From positions 1 to 47,289 of the IMG/VR virus record IMGVR_UViG_3300042691_001185: a stretch of 47,289 nucleotides of DNA, one strand, 5' to 3'. The stretch is from a virus. Made by a program: the position numbers and the translations under genes. Below are positions 25,901 through 33,923 of this stretch, piece after piece (positions within the stretch are counted from its first letter, which is position 1; each line of letters begins with the position of its first letter). Below the pieces are notes generated by a model. The model saw only the letters and a program-made list of their open reading frames with translations. It ran no database searches and had not been told where the DNA came from.

Positions 25901-28900
25901 GATCAACAACATCAATGTAAGATGTTAATTGATTGTTAGTTCTATCATAGATAAAAGATTTTTTAATCTTATATGCATTAGGGCGTAGAGTTTCTTGATA
26001 TAAGACTTGCCAAGATGTTTTTCCAACAGCTCTAGAATATGCATAGATCTTTCCATCTCTTGAGTAATTAACAGATTCGTTAGGAGCACCAACAAGAATT
26101 ATGTTATTAGCTAAAGCAATTGAATGTCCGTAATCATCTTGCGAACTGTTATTCAAGCTAGTAACTAAACTTTCTCCATATACATATTTTGTATTATAGC
26201 AATCGTAAATATCCACTCGGCCAGCATCAACTTGTGTATTTGAAATTCTAGTTGAATTGTTATCAAATGTTGTAGAGAAACCAGTTAACGGCGACAACGG
26301 ATCGTTAATGTATCTAGTTCCATACGTTGCCAATGCGCCGTCGAGTAAATCAGAGTATACATCTAATGTTGCTGTATATTCAACATCACCATTGGCGGAA
26401 AAAATCGCCAACGTATTATTTGCGCAAACTACACTTACACCAAAATGTTCATTTAGTTCTTTTTCATTACTGAATATTACTTGTAATAACTCATAATTAG
26501 TAGAATTAAGAACTAAAACTTTTCCAGAGTTAGCAGTTAATGTATTAGAAAACGGTGCGCTAGCTATTATCTTTGAGCCGTCTGGAGTTACTGCTAGCGA
26601 TTCTCCAAATCTATCTCCGCTTACAATGGATGCATCCGTATTATCAAATACTGTAGAAGTATTAATAGTTGCATCTAAGCTGTATGCAGTGCCGTTTATT
26701 TTGTAAATGTAAACCGCACCAGAATTGGTACTTGTGGCCGGTGCAGATACTGCTAACAAGGCGCCACTACTAGACATGCTAATAGAATAACCAAACTCAT
26801 TACCACTACCTACAGATAACGATGTCCCAAATGATGCCCATCCAGATTCATTATTAGTTGTAATATTTGTAATATTGTTAGAGGTAATTGTTACTGTATT
26901 TTTATAAGTATATACCTTGTTGGCTGCAGAAACTGCCATATAATATACAGTTGTAGTTCCAGTAATAGCTGATGTACTCACATCAGTTACTGTATTTCCA
27001 ATAACAACTTTACTTCCAAATCTTTCATTTGCTTGAGGCGATTGGCTTGTAATGATGCTATCTAGAGAATAAGTGTTATTACCAGTTCTGTTATATATTC
27101 CAACATATCCCTGGGCAGTTAATCCGCTGCCGTCAACATCAGATGCACCGGCTGCTGAAATTGCAATCCATGTACCATCTGGAGAAAATGCAATGTTATT
27201 TCCAAATTCCAATCCAACGCTATCTGAACGAGTAATATCAGGTAGTATCTGTGCATTAGGAATCCAAGTAGTAGATGACGGATCCTTTGTATATGTATAA
27301 ACAATATCGTCAGCTACTGTAATTGCTGCAAACTGTCCGTTTGGTGACAGCGCGACGTGCTGACCAAAATGTGAATTAATACTAGAGTTAAAATTATTAA
27401 ATGTATTTGATTTAAAAACTTTATTGTTTTTATAAACAGTAAATAGCCCTTGACCGTTATCGTCTACCCAAACTTGCTCTCCATCTTTTAATGTAGTAGG
27501 CATTGTTGCATTAATATCGTCAATACTATTTGATCTTACTGATACAAAATTGTAAGTTAACACTTGCGACAAGTATTCAAAAGGACTAACCCAACCTACT
27601 ATGGTTGTATTAATTTTGATTAATCTATCTGAAACTTCTGTAATTTCATAAAAGCCGTTAATGAACGATGCGTTTTCAATCCCAATAACATTGCCAGCTT
27701 GTAATAAAGGTATTCTGTCACATTCAATTGTTAAAACGTTAGCTAAGTATGTTACGTTAACTATTTTAAAATTGTTACTAGTAAATCTGTAAATGTCCCA
27801 ATTCCATACTACCGTAGTTCCGTTAATGTCCACTGGCTTATTTTCAAATGCACACCAAACATAATCACCTTCTGTAAAAGTTGATATGTCTGTCCCGACA
27901 ACATCAGTTAACGTATCAACATTTAATTTAACATCTTCGTATCTAACATATCCCGGTGTTCGTAAATATGGTGCAGTACCAACCATAGGCCAAGGATTAT
28001 TATTGTAACCTACAGGTTTAATATATACATCAGATGGTACTTGTCTATACACAAAATCTACTACAGAAGAATCAATCGCTGATGTTAACTCAAACGGTTG
28101 TGGATTTAATTTAAATTTACTTTCATCAAGTTTAAATTCTATTTCATCAAATATTGCAGTCGATCCGTAGTTGCCTACACGGATTGCCCATTCTTCATTG
28201 AATGTTAGACTTTCTTGATTATCTGCACTCAGTACATCAAACAATTTACTAAAGACATTTTGTGTGCCTTTTTCAATAATCATTCCTTGATAAAATTTAT
28301 ATTGGCTTACATCATCTTGAATAATATTTTCAAGGTATTGACGCTTTTGATATCCAATTAAATGCTGAGCCATTTTTTGCTGACCGGTATCAAAGTTATC
28401 GCTGTCAAGACTATAGAAGTCAGTAAACTGCATAGTCTTATATTCCCAGTTAGGCAATAATTGAGCTTCTGGTTTTTCCTCTAGTCTAATCCAATTAATA
28501 CTTTCAAAATTTTCAGTTCCTACTAAAAATACACTAGCAGAATAATAAAATTCTTTGTATTTGACAATGTCACCTAAATTATAATCTGTCCAAGGTTCCC
28601 AATCTTGTAATCTGGCTTGGTCGTAGATAAATCCAGGAATGTTATATCCTCCAGTCCAGTTAGTAGAAATATATCCTAATACTTTAATGCGCTCTTGCCT
28701 GTATCCAGGTTCTAAGTCATATATTATATCATTGAACAGTGTACTGTTATCTAATAGAACTACATGTTCTTTCTGTACAAGATAGAGAGATGCACCATAA
28801 ATTCCATAGTTAGTATTAGATGGTGTTAATACAAATTTTCCACCTTCTCTAAAAGTGTTAGTAAAATCAGAATCTAATTTTTGACCATCTACTCTAAATA

Positions 28901-31900
28901 TTTTATATTCAAAGAATTTGTCTTTAATATCATTAACTACTGCATCTGTTGTGTTTAACACTAAACTATTTGCAGCAGGACTTAATGAAATGACTGCACC
29001 CACTGACCAGTTTTGTGTTGTCCAGAATAAAAATTCTTTAATTGCACTTTCCCAGTTGTTGATGTTTCTTAGATTATCATTGTATTCATCAAATACAAAT
29101 CCTTGTTTTTCTAAATAAACACCGTAACCTTGTATAAAATCAACAATACTTTGTATTGTTGTAAATTTTGTACCGTAACCAATGTTTAATTCAGTTCCAG
29201 TATCCCATGCACGTCTTAATTCTGCGTCTCGTCCGCCTGTTATTGGCAATTCTGCAATTCGAGTAAAATTAGAAGTATTGAAGGTATCTTCACTTGTATG
29301 AGAAACTTTAACTCTATAATATAATCCAGATGATCTAACTATCTTCCCAACAACATAATACTTGTTAGATTCCCATACAGAATAACTTTCAGACATTCCA
29401 CCAACATTAATTGTTTTGCCAGGTAATGTATAAGGATAGTATGTAAAGTAAGGTTGATCAATATTATATCCTCTCACTTCATATCCATCAGGATATTTGG
29501 TAATTGCTATTCCACTGTAGACAATTTTCTTAATAGGAGATGAAACGTTTGAAACAATTTGATAATTTTCTTCAGGTACAAATACACCACCTGAGCTTGC
29601 AATACTCTTACTATCTAATAACAATTTAAATTTAGGTTTCGATGTAAATCCACCTAGTTTAGAGCCTATATTGTTTGTTAATAGAGACAAGTTACTTGCA
29701 TATTCTGTTACTAATAAAGTAGTGTCGCTAGAAATATAATCAATTATATAATTGATTAATCCAGAAGTAATTGTTCTAGTTGAGCTTAGAGCAGTTGATG
29801 GTAGTTTGATATCGGCTAGTCGAATTCTTAAACCAGTATCGGCATACACTAATTGATTATTAAGATTTCGAACAATCCTACTACGATCTAAACAAGTAGC
29901 TAAAACATGATTAGGTTTTAATAAAAGAGCAGTCTGTATTAAAGCAAACGCATAATACGAACTTCTACGCCATGCAGATTCAACTGGGCCCACATCGCCA
30001 AAAGTATAAAATCCTTCAGCAGTTGGATTAATATAACCTTCAACATGACTTGCATCATAAGGTGCAACTAGTTCACCGCTTTCATTAACAGGGTATCCTG
30101 ATGCTAAAATTGATTTAGCAAATCGAGGTAATGTTCTAATAGGGAAGCCGGGCTCTCTAATAATACCGTTTTTAATATCATCCCATAAAATAAAGTTGTC
30201 TTTTGTATACGGCACTGGTCCGTATACTGAAGTCCACCAACTAGGTTGAATGCTAAATCCTAAACATTCCCAAGGATGTGTGTGAGGGCGATCTGTATCT
30301 AATGTCCAGCGATATATGCCTCTCCAAAAAGCAGGAGTTGATCTACTGTCTGGAAAAGAATTATTTCTATAATTCCACGTAAATGGATTTAATCTATCCC
30401 ATAATGTATTATCTTGTTTTGTATAATCTTGACTAATGTTAGTAGTCCAGTCAAAGAAATATTGACTTAATACTAGATCAAATTCTTCTTTTGAATAATC
30501 TGTTTCTCTACTATATCCTGGAATGAACTCATAGATATCAAATATACTAGCGTCATACTTAATTTTAATATTATTAAAAATTCGTTTTTCTAATTCTAAA
30601 ATTAATTCATCACGATAATCGTTGTATGCAACTGTTATACTGCCATCATGCCCTTGGATGACTTGAGTAGGTTCAAGATATGAGTTGTCAACATAGATGC
30701 TAGGCTCAAACGCAGGATATAAACCTAACTTTGTAGGTGTTGCTGGACAGAATGAACCGTCAGTTGTTTCAAACTCAAATGCTTCAATTATATCACCTTC
30801 AGCAAGTGTTGATTTAATTTCAAAAAAGTTTTCTGAACCAAATATATAATCTCTACCGTGTACTAGCTGTTGTTCGTTTACATAAATGTTTACTGCACGA
30901 TTAGTTAGAGAATTTAAATTAAATGCCGTAATTAACGGATATGTTTTTACTCTTACATCTAATACTACATATTCTGATCGAACAGCTCCCGAATGTGCAA
31001 ACATGTCAGACAGGTAATAAGGTTGTGTTTTTGTTTTATCTTTTGATAATTCTTCTAGAATATAATCAACATGTCGTCTAGGGTCAGTATCTATACCTGA
31101 TTCTGAGGCAAGTGTAATAAATGCTCGTTTAAATTTTCCGTAATCTTGTCTTGATTGATTTAGTCCTTTTAACACGTTTGCAGTTTTAGAACCAAAGTGA
31201 TATAAACTTAAATTTAGCGGACCACTATGCTGTACAAATCTTGTACCATATGCAGTTAAGTTGCCTAAATTTCTAAGATTACTATACCCCGGAAAAGCTC
31301 CGGAAAAACCGTTAATATTTTCTACAATAGAATCAACATGATCTATTACTTCTCCAAGTGTAAATTGAGAAATATCATTGTTCAATGGATTATTTTGTAA
31401 ATTTAAAGGTATTTCGTAATAACCGTTTTCATTTTTAGGTTGTGATGAATAGCATTTTAAAGTTACTATGTCGTCAGCAGTAACCGCAGTTGTTAATACT
31501 ACAGACTTTCTAGCTACACCATCGACAATAGCAAATGTTTCTTTATTTTGTCTGCGTCCATTAATATAAACTTTAATTTCTAGATCATCAAGATTATCTT
31601 TAAAGTCATACATGTCTAGTGGAAAATTATTTAATAATCCGCTTTCTTTAAAAACTCTAACAATAGGTTGCGAATTGGCAATTTCAGAAGTTGTCCATCC
31701 GTTCTGATAATTAAAACTTGCTAAGTCTTTTACAATTTTTAAAAATCCAATATTTGTATTTTTTGTTAAAACTGCTGCAATTTGTTTATAATTGAAACTG
31801 TCATTTAGTAAATTAAATTCAAAAACAATATCGCCAGTGTTACTTACATTCCTGTAACTTAATGGAAATCCTAGAGCAGTATCGTTGCTACCTGTTCCAA

Positions 31901-33923
31901 TTTTGTAAGAAAACAATTTTGTTCCTGCAAAGTTAGATCCATCATATGCTAGTGTATCTCCGTAGCTGTTACCGTTATTGTCAAAAATATCAAAAAGCGG
32001 CGGCTGATTAATTGTAGTTTTACGTTGTCCCAATTTCCAAGTAGTACCATTATACCAATACATAGTACCCTGATTTTCAAAACCTCTATTAACTAATACT
32101 GTTTCGTTTAATAGTGGTTGAGCGTCAGATTCTTCTACTAGATTAATTTGTCTACTAAGTCCTGAGAAAACTTCAAGTTTATGAGCACCGTTGCCAGTGG
32201 CAAATATATCTGCACGAACAGAAAGAGATTTATCTGTAAATAGTCTTAATTGTGTATTGTTAACTACAAATGCATAATAAATTTTTCTATTAACTAAACC
32301 GTCAATAGAATCATTACCATTATTTAAATATGTTATTTGATTGCCTGTAGTTAACCCATGAGGAGTAGTGCAGGTTATAATATCGTTTGCAATGTCAATT
32401 CCTAACAATGCATTAAATTCTATCTGTCGGCCAGGATTTGTAACTGTTAAAAATTTAACTTTATAAATTTTATCATTGACAAATCTATCAGTGTCAGCAG
32501 TAAATAAAATTCGCATACCGTCAGACACATTGACTCCGTCAATGTTGTATCCTGGTGTACCTTCGATAGTAGAAAATACATCAGTAGTAAATGTATCGAT
32601 CAAATCAACATTAAGTTTAGCCTTGTGACCAAAATTAAATAATTTAACGCCAGCTTCAAATTCAATAATTGGTCTGATTGCTCGTTGTGCTTGATCTAAC
32701 TCGGGAACAACTCCTTGAGCTTTTGCCGTTGCAATAACTACATCTTGATGGAACCATCGATTATATCTTGCCCATTGATTTCTATCAGGACTTGCTCTGT
32801 TTACTAGGACATAGTCTTTATCGCGTGGAAACGATGTAAGAGTACTAAACGGTGAAGCATCAAACGGTTCGTCATCAAATAATAGAGATGTCTCTTGAGA
32901 ATAATCACTTATAATTTCAAGGTCATCACTTGATACTAATTTAATTGACGAACCAACTCCCTCTACATACCAGTATCCGGTAGCGTATTGTTCAGGAACA
33001 ACTACGCCTGTGAAGAATAATTTCATTCCATTAGTTAATTCTGTACCACTAGATAAAGTATAAGTTTTTTTGCCAAGTACATCTGCAGTTACATCTAAAA
33101 ATGCGTTTTCATCAATGTCTTTTATTTCAAATACACCTCCAGTGTTTGCGTCTGCTTCACTAACGTAAAATAATACATCAGGAGAATTTAACGGAACTTT
33201 AAAAGTAATCACTCCGTTAGTAACACCTGATGCAGAAACTCCATTTGTATATTTTTCCAACTCACCAGCAACTCTAGTAGTTTTAATTGTAAAAGGATTA
33301 TTATTTGCAGAAATTTCAAAATAATAAGTTTGTCCTCTGTACAAAGTTAATGTAGGATTACGAGACAGGCTATTGAACAAATAAACATAATTGTCGCCTT
33401 GATCTTCAATGGTAATAGTATAAGTGCTCTCAATGTCTTGTTGCTGTCCTTGAACTTCTAATGATGCAGGACCGTAAGGTAACCAGTAGTACTGTTGAAA
33501 GTTTACAAATTTGTCCCAGCAAATATGAGGATTCCATGAATAAAATTCTTGTTTGTTTAATCTTTCGTGATTTGTTACATTGCCACCAGCAACATTTATA
33601 TGATTAATATGATCAACATAATCTTTATAAAAATTTGTATTTCCGAGATAATCTTGAATTACTGCTACAGGTTCTAATTGATAATTTTCTCTGTTGTTAT
33701 CAGTGCCTGAAATAAAAACGTCAGACGCTTTTGCTGCTTTAGAATTTTTTCTTCCAACATAGCCTGTTATTTTTTTAGCTTTACCTGGCTGCAATAACTG
33801 ATCTAACGTAGCTGAAAAGAATTTCTTATTGCTGTCAGTTCTATAAAAACGAGGCAATAGATCAGATGTTTTTCTTTCATCACTATTAGATAGTGGCAAT
33901 TTTGGTTCGTCTTGATTAGCCAT
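19962..33923 (-). CDS. Giant (4653-residue) tail/baseplate structural protein
   Basis: The largest gene, about 30 percent of the window. The N-terminus (DLLPRFYRTDSNKKFFSATL, then GYVGRKNSKAAKASDVF and WDKFVNFQQYYWLPYGP) matches my memory of very large structural proteins of T4-like cyanophages and relatives, placed directly after gp6. Modules seen: TPHGLTTGNQITY-type loops; a region near 1310 (ESAWRRSSYYAFALIQTALL); a probable seven-bladed FG-GAP propeller at about 2180-2640; paired GxGY..P.V.I.GG repeats near 3045 and 3410; a GTTDWNAVAGTTN repeat near 3680; and a conserved C-terminal segment near 4370-4470 (MLNRVHYKRISKAK; GEINGERIEYF-like IIEINGERIEYF; QLRRATLGTG). No membrane span is obvious. 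It probably surrounds the baseplate or forms long fibres. The ATG overlaps the gp6 stop (TAATG), so stoichiometry may follow gp6. Confidence 0.9.
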   Translation of the reverse strand: MANQDEPKLPLSNSDERKTSDLLPRFYRTDSNKKFFSATLDQLLQPGKAKKITGYVGRKNSKAAKASDVFISGTDNNRENYQLEPVAVIQDYLGNTNFYKDYVDHINHINVAGGNVTNHERLNKQEFYSWNPHICWDKFVNFQQYYWLPYGPASLEVQGQQQDIESTYTITIEDQGDNYVYLFNSLSRNPTLTLYRGQTYYFEISANNNPFTIKTTRVAGELEKYTNGVSASGVTNGVITFKVPLNSPDVLFYVSEADANTGGVFEIKDIDENAFLDVTADVLGKKTYTLSSGTELTNGMKLFFTGVVVPEQYATGYWYVEGVGSSIKLVSSDDLEIISDYSQETSLLFDDEPFDASPFSTLTSFPRDKDYVLVNRASPDRNQWARYNRWFHQDVVIATAKAQGVVPELDQAQRAIRPIIEFEAGVKLFNFGHKAKLNVDLIDTFTTDVFSTIEGTPGYNIDGVNVSDGMRILFTADTDRFVNDKIYKVKFLTVTNPGRQIEFNALLGIDIANDIITCTTPHGLTTGNQITYLNNGNDSIDGLVNRKIYYAFVVNNTQLRLFTDKSLSVRADIFATGNGAHKLEVFSGLSRQINLVEESDAQPLLNETVLVNRGFENQGTMYWYNGTTWKLGQRKTTINQPPLFDIFDNNGNSYGDTLAYDGSNFAGTKLFSYKIGTGSNDTALGFPLSYRNVSNTGDIVFEFNLLNDSFNYKQIAAVLTKNTNIGFLKIVKDLASFNYQNGWTTSEIANSQPIVRVFKESGLLNNFPLDMYDFKDNLDDLEIKVYINGRRQNKETFAIVDGVARKSVVLTTAVTADDIVTLKCYSSQPKNENGYYEIPLNLQNNPLNNDISQFTLGEVIDHVDSIVENINGFSGAFPGYSNLRNLGNLTAYGTRFVQHSGPLNLSLYHFGSKTANVLKGLNQSRQDYGKFKRAFITLASESGIDTDPRRHVDYILEELSKDKTKTQPYYLSDMFAHSGAVRSEYVVLDVRVKTYPLITAFNLNSLTNRAVNIYVNEQQLVHGRDYIFGSENFFEIKSTLAEGDIIEAFEFETTDGSFCPATPTKLGLYPAFEPSIYVDNSYLEPTQVIQGHDGSITVAYNDYRDELILELEKRIFNNIKIKYDASIFDIYEFIPGYSRETDYSKEEFDLVLSQYFFDWTTNISQDYTKQDNTLWDRLNPFTWNYRNNSFPDSRSTPAFWRGIYRWTLDTDRPHTHPWECLGFSIQPSWWTSVYGPVPYTKDNFILWDDIKNGIIREPGFPIRTLPRFAKSILASGYPVNESGELVAPYDASHVEGYINPTAEGFYTFGDVGPVESAWRRSSYYAFALIQTALLLKPNHVLATCLDRSRIVRNLNNQLVYADTGLRIRLADIKLPSTALSSTRTITSGLINYIIDYISSDTTLLVTEYASNLSLLTNNIGSKLGGFTSKPKFKLLLDSKSIASSGGVFVPEENYQIVSNVSSPIKKIVYSGIAITKYPDGYEVRGYNIDQPYFTYYPYTLPGKTINVGGMSESYSVWESNKYYVVGKIVRSSGLYYRVKVSHTSEDTFNTSNFTRIAELPITGGRDAELRRAWDTGTELNIGYGTKFTTIQSIVDFIQGYGVYLEKQGFVFDEYNDNLRNINNWESAIKEFLFWTTQNWSVGAVISLSPAANSLVLNTTDAVVNDIKDKFFEYKIFRVDGQKLDSDFTNTFREGGKFVLTPSNTNYGIYGASLYLVQKEHVVLLDNSTLFNDIIYDLEPGYRQERIKVLGYISTNWTGGYNIPGFIYDQARLQDWEPWTDYNLGDIVKYKEFYYSASVFLVGTENFESINWIRLEEKPEAQLLPNWEYKTMQFTDFYSLDSDNFDTGQQKMAQHLIGYQKRQYLENIIQDDVSQYKFYQGMIIEKGTQNVFSKLFDVLSADNQESLTFNEEWAIRVGNYGSTAIFDEIEFKLDESKFKLNPQPFELTSAIDSSVVDFVYRQVPSDVYIKPVGYNNNPWPMVGTAPYLRTPGYVRYEDVKLNVDTLTDVVGTDISTFTEGDYVWCAFENKPVDINGTTVVWNWDIYRFTSNNFKIVNVTYLANVLTIECDRIPLLQAGNVIGIENASFINGFYEITEVSDRLIKINTTIVGWVSPFEYLSQVLTYNFVSVRSNSIDDINATMPTTLKDGEQVWVDDNGQGLFTVYKNNKVFKSNTFNNFNSSINSHFGQHVALSPNGQFAAITVADDIVYTYTKDPSSTTWIPNAQILPDITRSDSVGLEFGNNIAFSPDGTWIAISAAGASDVDGSGLTAQGYVGIYNRTGNNTYSLDSIITSQSPQANERFGSKVVIGNTVTDVSTSAITGTTTVYYMAVSAANKVYTYKNTVTITSNNITNITTNNESGWASFGTSLSVGSGNEFGYSISMSSSGALLAVSAPATSTNSGAVYIYKINGTAYSLDATINTSTVFDNTDASIVSGDRFGESLAVTPDGSKIIASAPFSNTLTANSGKVLVLNSTNYELLQVIFSNEKELNEHFGVSVVCANNTLAIFSANGDVEYTATLDVYSDLLDGALATYGTRYINDPLSPLTGFSTTFDNNSTRISNTQVDAGRVDIYDCYNTKYVYGESLVTSLNNSSQDDYGHSIALANNIILVGAPNESVNYSRDGKIYAYSRAVGKTSWQVLYQETLRPNAYKIKKSFIYDRTNNQLTSYIDVVDPIQGKIPGPADQELSYKTYFDPATYSFDTDRTVPNNSLLNYDDGMNWTKSQVGMLWWDLTRAKFIDNQCGNIVYRSSTWNKLYETASIDIYEWIETKYKPSEWDALSGTDKGDSLNITGKSRYGNSAYSVKKKYDSISQSFQKTYYYWVKNPTVAPDIIGRSLSAHNISRLISDPISEGYTCLALTGSNSFSLVNAANLIDGTNFNLTVQYWTVDMNYTTTNAHNQWKIVSEHPNTVLPLEIEKKWIHSLIGKDDNDRVVPDIKLPFKQRYGVGFRPRQSMFVNRVEALKQYIERVNSVLSTKLLADDYDLSDLEQFDALPTASSGTWDITIDTDAELRFVGVATLEQAQLIPIIENGRIVGADIIKAGRGYVNAPYVSIETNTQGRNAILRTQINANGQVASVEVVNSGEGYLEGILETRLIVRPFTVLVISDSNTFNKWSTHTWNANTLKWDRSKGQSYDVTRYWKYIDWYATGYNQFTKIDYVVENTYELATLDVSVNSIVKVNNIGTGGWLLLEKYNTLVTIDYTQNYKVIGRNNGTIQFSDILYNYGSIGFDSALFDSEIYDNLAEAELKIIIYTLRDKILVDELRVDYLKLFFASVRYALHEQTFIDWAFKTSFVKATHNVGSLKQKVNYNSDNLENFEDYIKEVKPYRTQVREYVSSYTGLDNSQTSVTDFDLLPTIDLRFKVTPIDVKINSLGEIESESPELLTYPWKHWYDHVGFTVKSIELVDGGAGYIENPVVKIEGGFGQGATANAYIANGKVNRIQLVSNGTGYLKAPTITIEGGLAVGGTAARASVIIESEVVRANKISIKFDRITKTYFISEITETESFTGTGSRLQWPLKFSPEIKIDKDCYVRVNGIDLLRDDYALSTKTSTARGYTSYSGLLTLTSAPEVGAVVEITYKKNVVHLSATDRINFYYSPESGMYGKDLAQLMTGIDYGGVNVTGLGFNISGGWDSLPWFTDSWDGFDSALDDYIVVVSTTVVKAGNFFEGRYYTIVSLGTTDWNAVAGTTNVTYTVGTQVLVVKNLGGTGTATPQYQSFKLPYTPSNGEKINVYISRYNPLVSVNISSVIVSPLDTTSVWITTATPHNLTDNMFVRITGVTTGNYTGTYRIRQVIADNRFSITLDAIAVLGTGGAVVGYSYDPFIRIDDPDFVSYPMANKPNVVMDTIVGNGTTSIVNLPSLNLTINNGDKIIFRKSTSDGSFAPQPGEYDTQLSGGDLAYSSATGISPDDIILDGDGFVTPMTSAAPEEIVPGYITDAVAIKVYQLPTSGSAKIYFKNQYGNGVTNEFTIGQILNNFASIFVKIDNVILKQGIDYTVNWQAQTITLTVIPASMKIVSIISFGVAADNLMDTNYFVADGTTSEYITAAAWQLQGLGSVVLVDGLAVSYELFNTNDSYDSPGKVGIRFGSSIAEGSLITYMITSDQNQAASIIRSETIAGNGLNKEFALTNPVGIKEPAANNVLVIQDGQILQPSVTEYFTLADDVLNYALTTYKSRPYVSTPTDYKVYVDGIELAYGSDYIFDIAVMSVNLRKSVYKDGALLTVSSFANADYTIDSGFIRFVTAPPTLSSTEVISFFNHDVEEIQRTAEFTSFSGSIVPGSYDYYRYENLLGKRFKLNRTVAIDDYVWIIKNNQLLTHSIDYYLDSDLVTIKLKTALLTSDMLDVICFSDRIVNASYGYMQFKDMLNRVHYKRISKAKSTRLARDLQQKDLNIYLVDGNNLSPPNPALNLPGIIEINGERIEYFTKVGNVLGQLRRATLGTGAPALHRVRTIVLDIGPSETIPYKDRIISDTVISNGVDATISLNFTPSTFTTEYQYQGREMTANETTTLVKNSVEVFASGYRLKKNNYTLFKESNGYPYSPAVPISELSPVGTTKEGDIKLAAEFTINNSSNNVTLTTAADEEAQVTVVKKVGHIWNRNDEDLTYANTDIANFIKNTETIFSQYLVDKYQYVLATDEGVTLLTDDNEPLELD

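Noticed and set aside
31280-31310. Repeated CCGGAAAAGCTCCGGAAAA-like stretch
   Set aside because: Inside the giant gene, explained by the coding of repeated Phe-Ser-Gly and Phe-Pro-Gly residues, with no sign of function outside translation.
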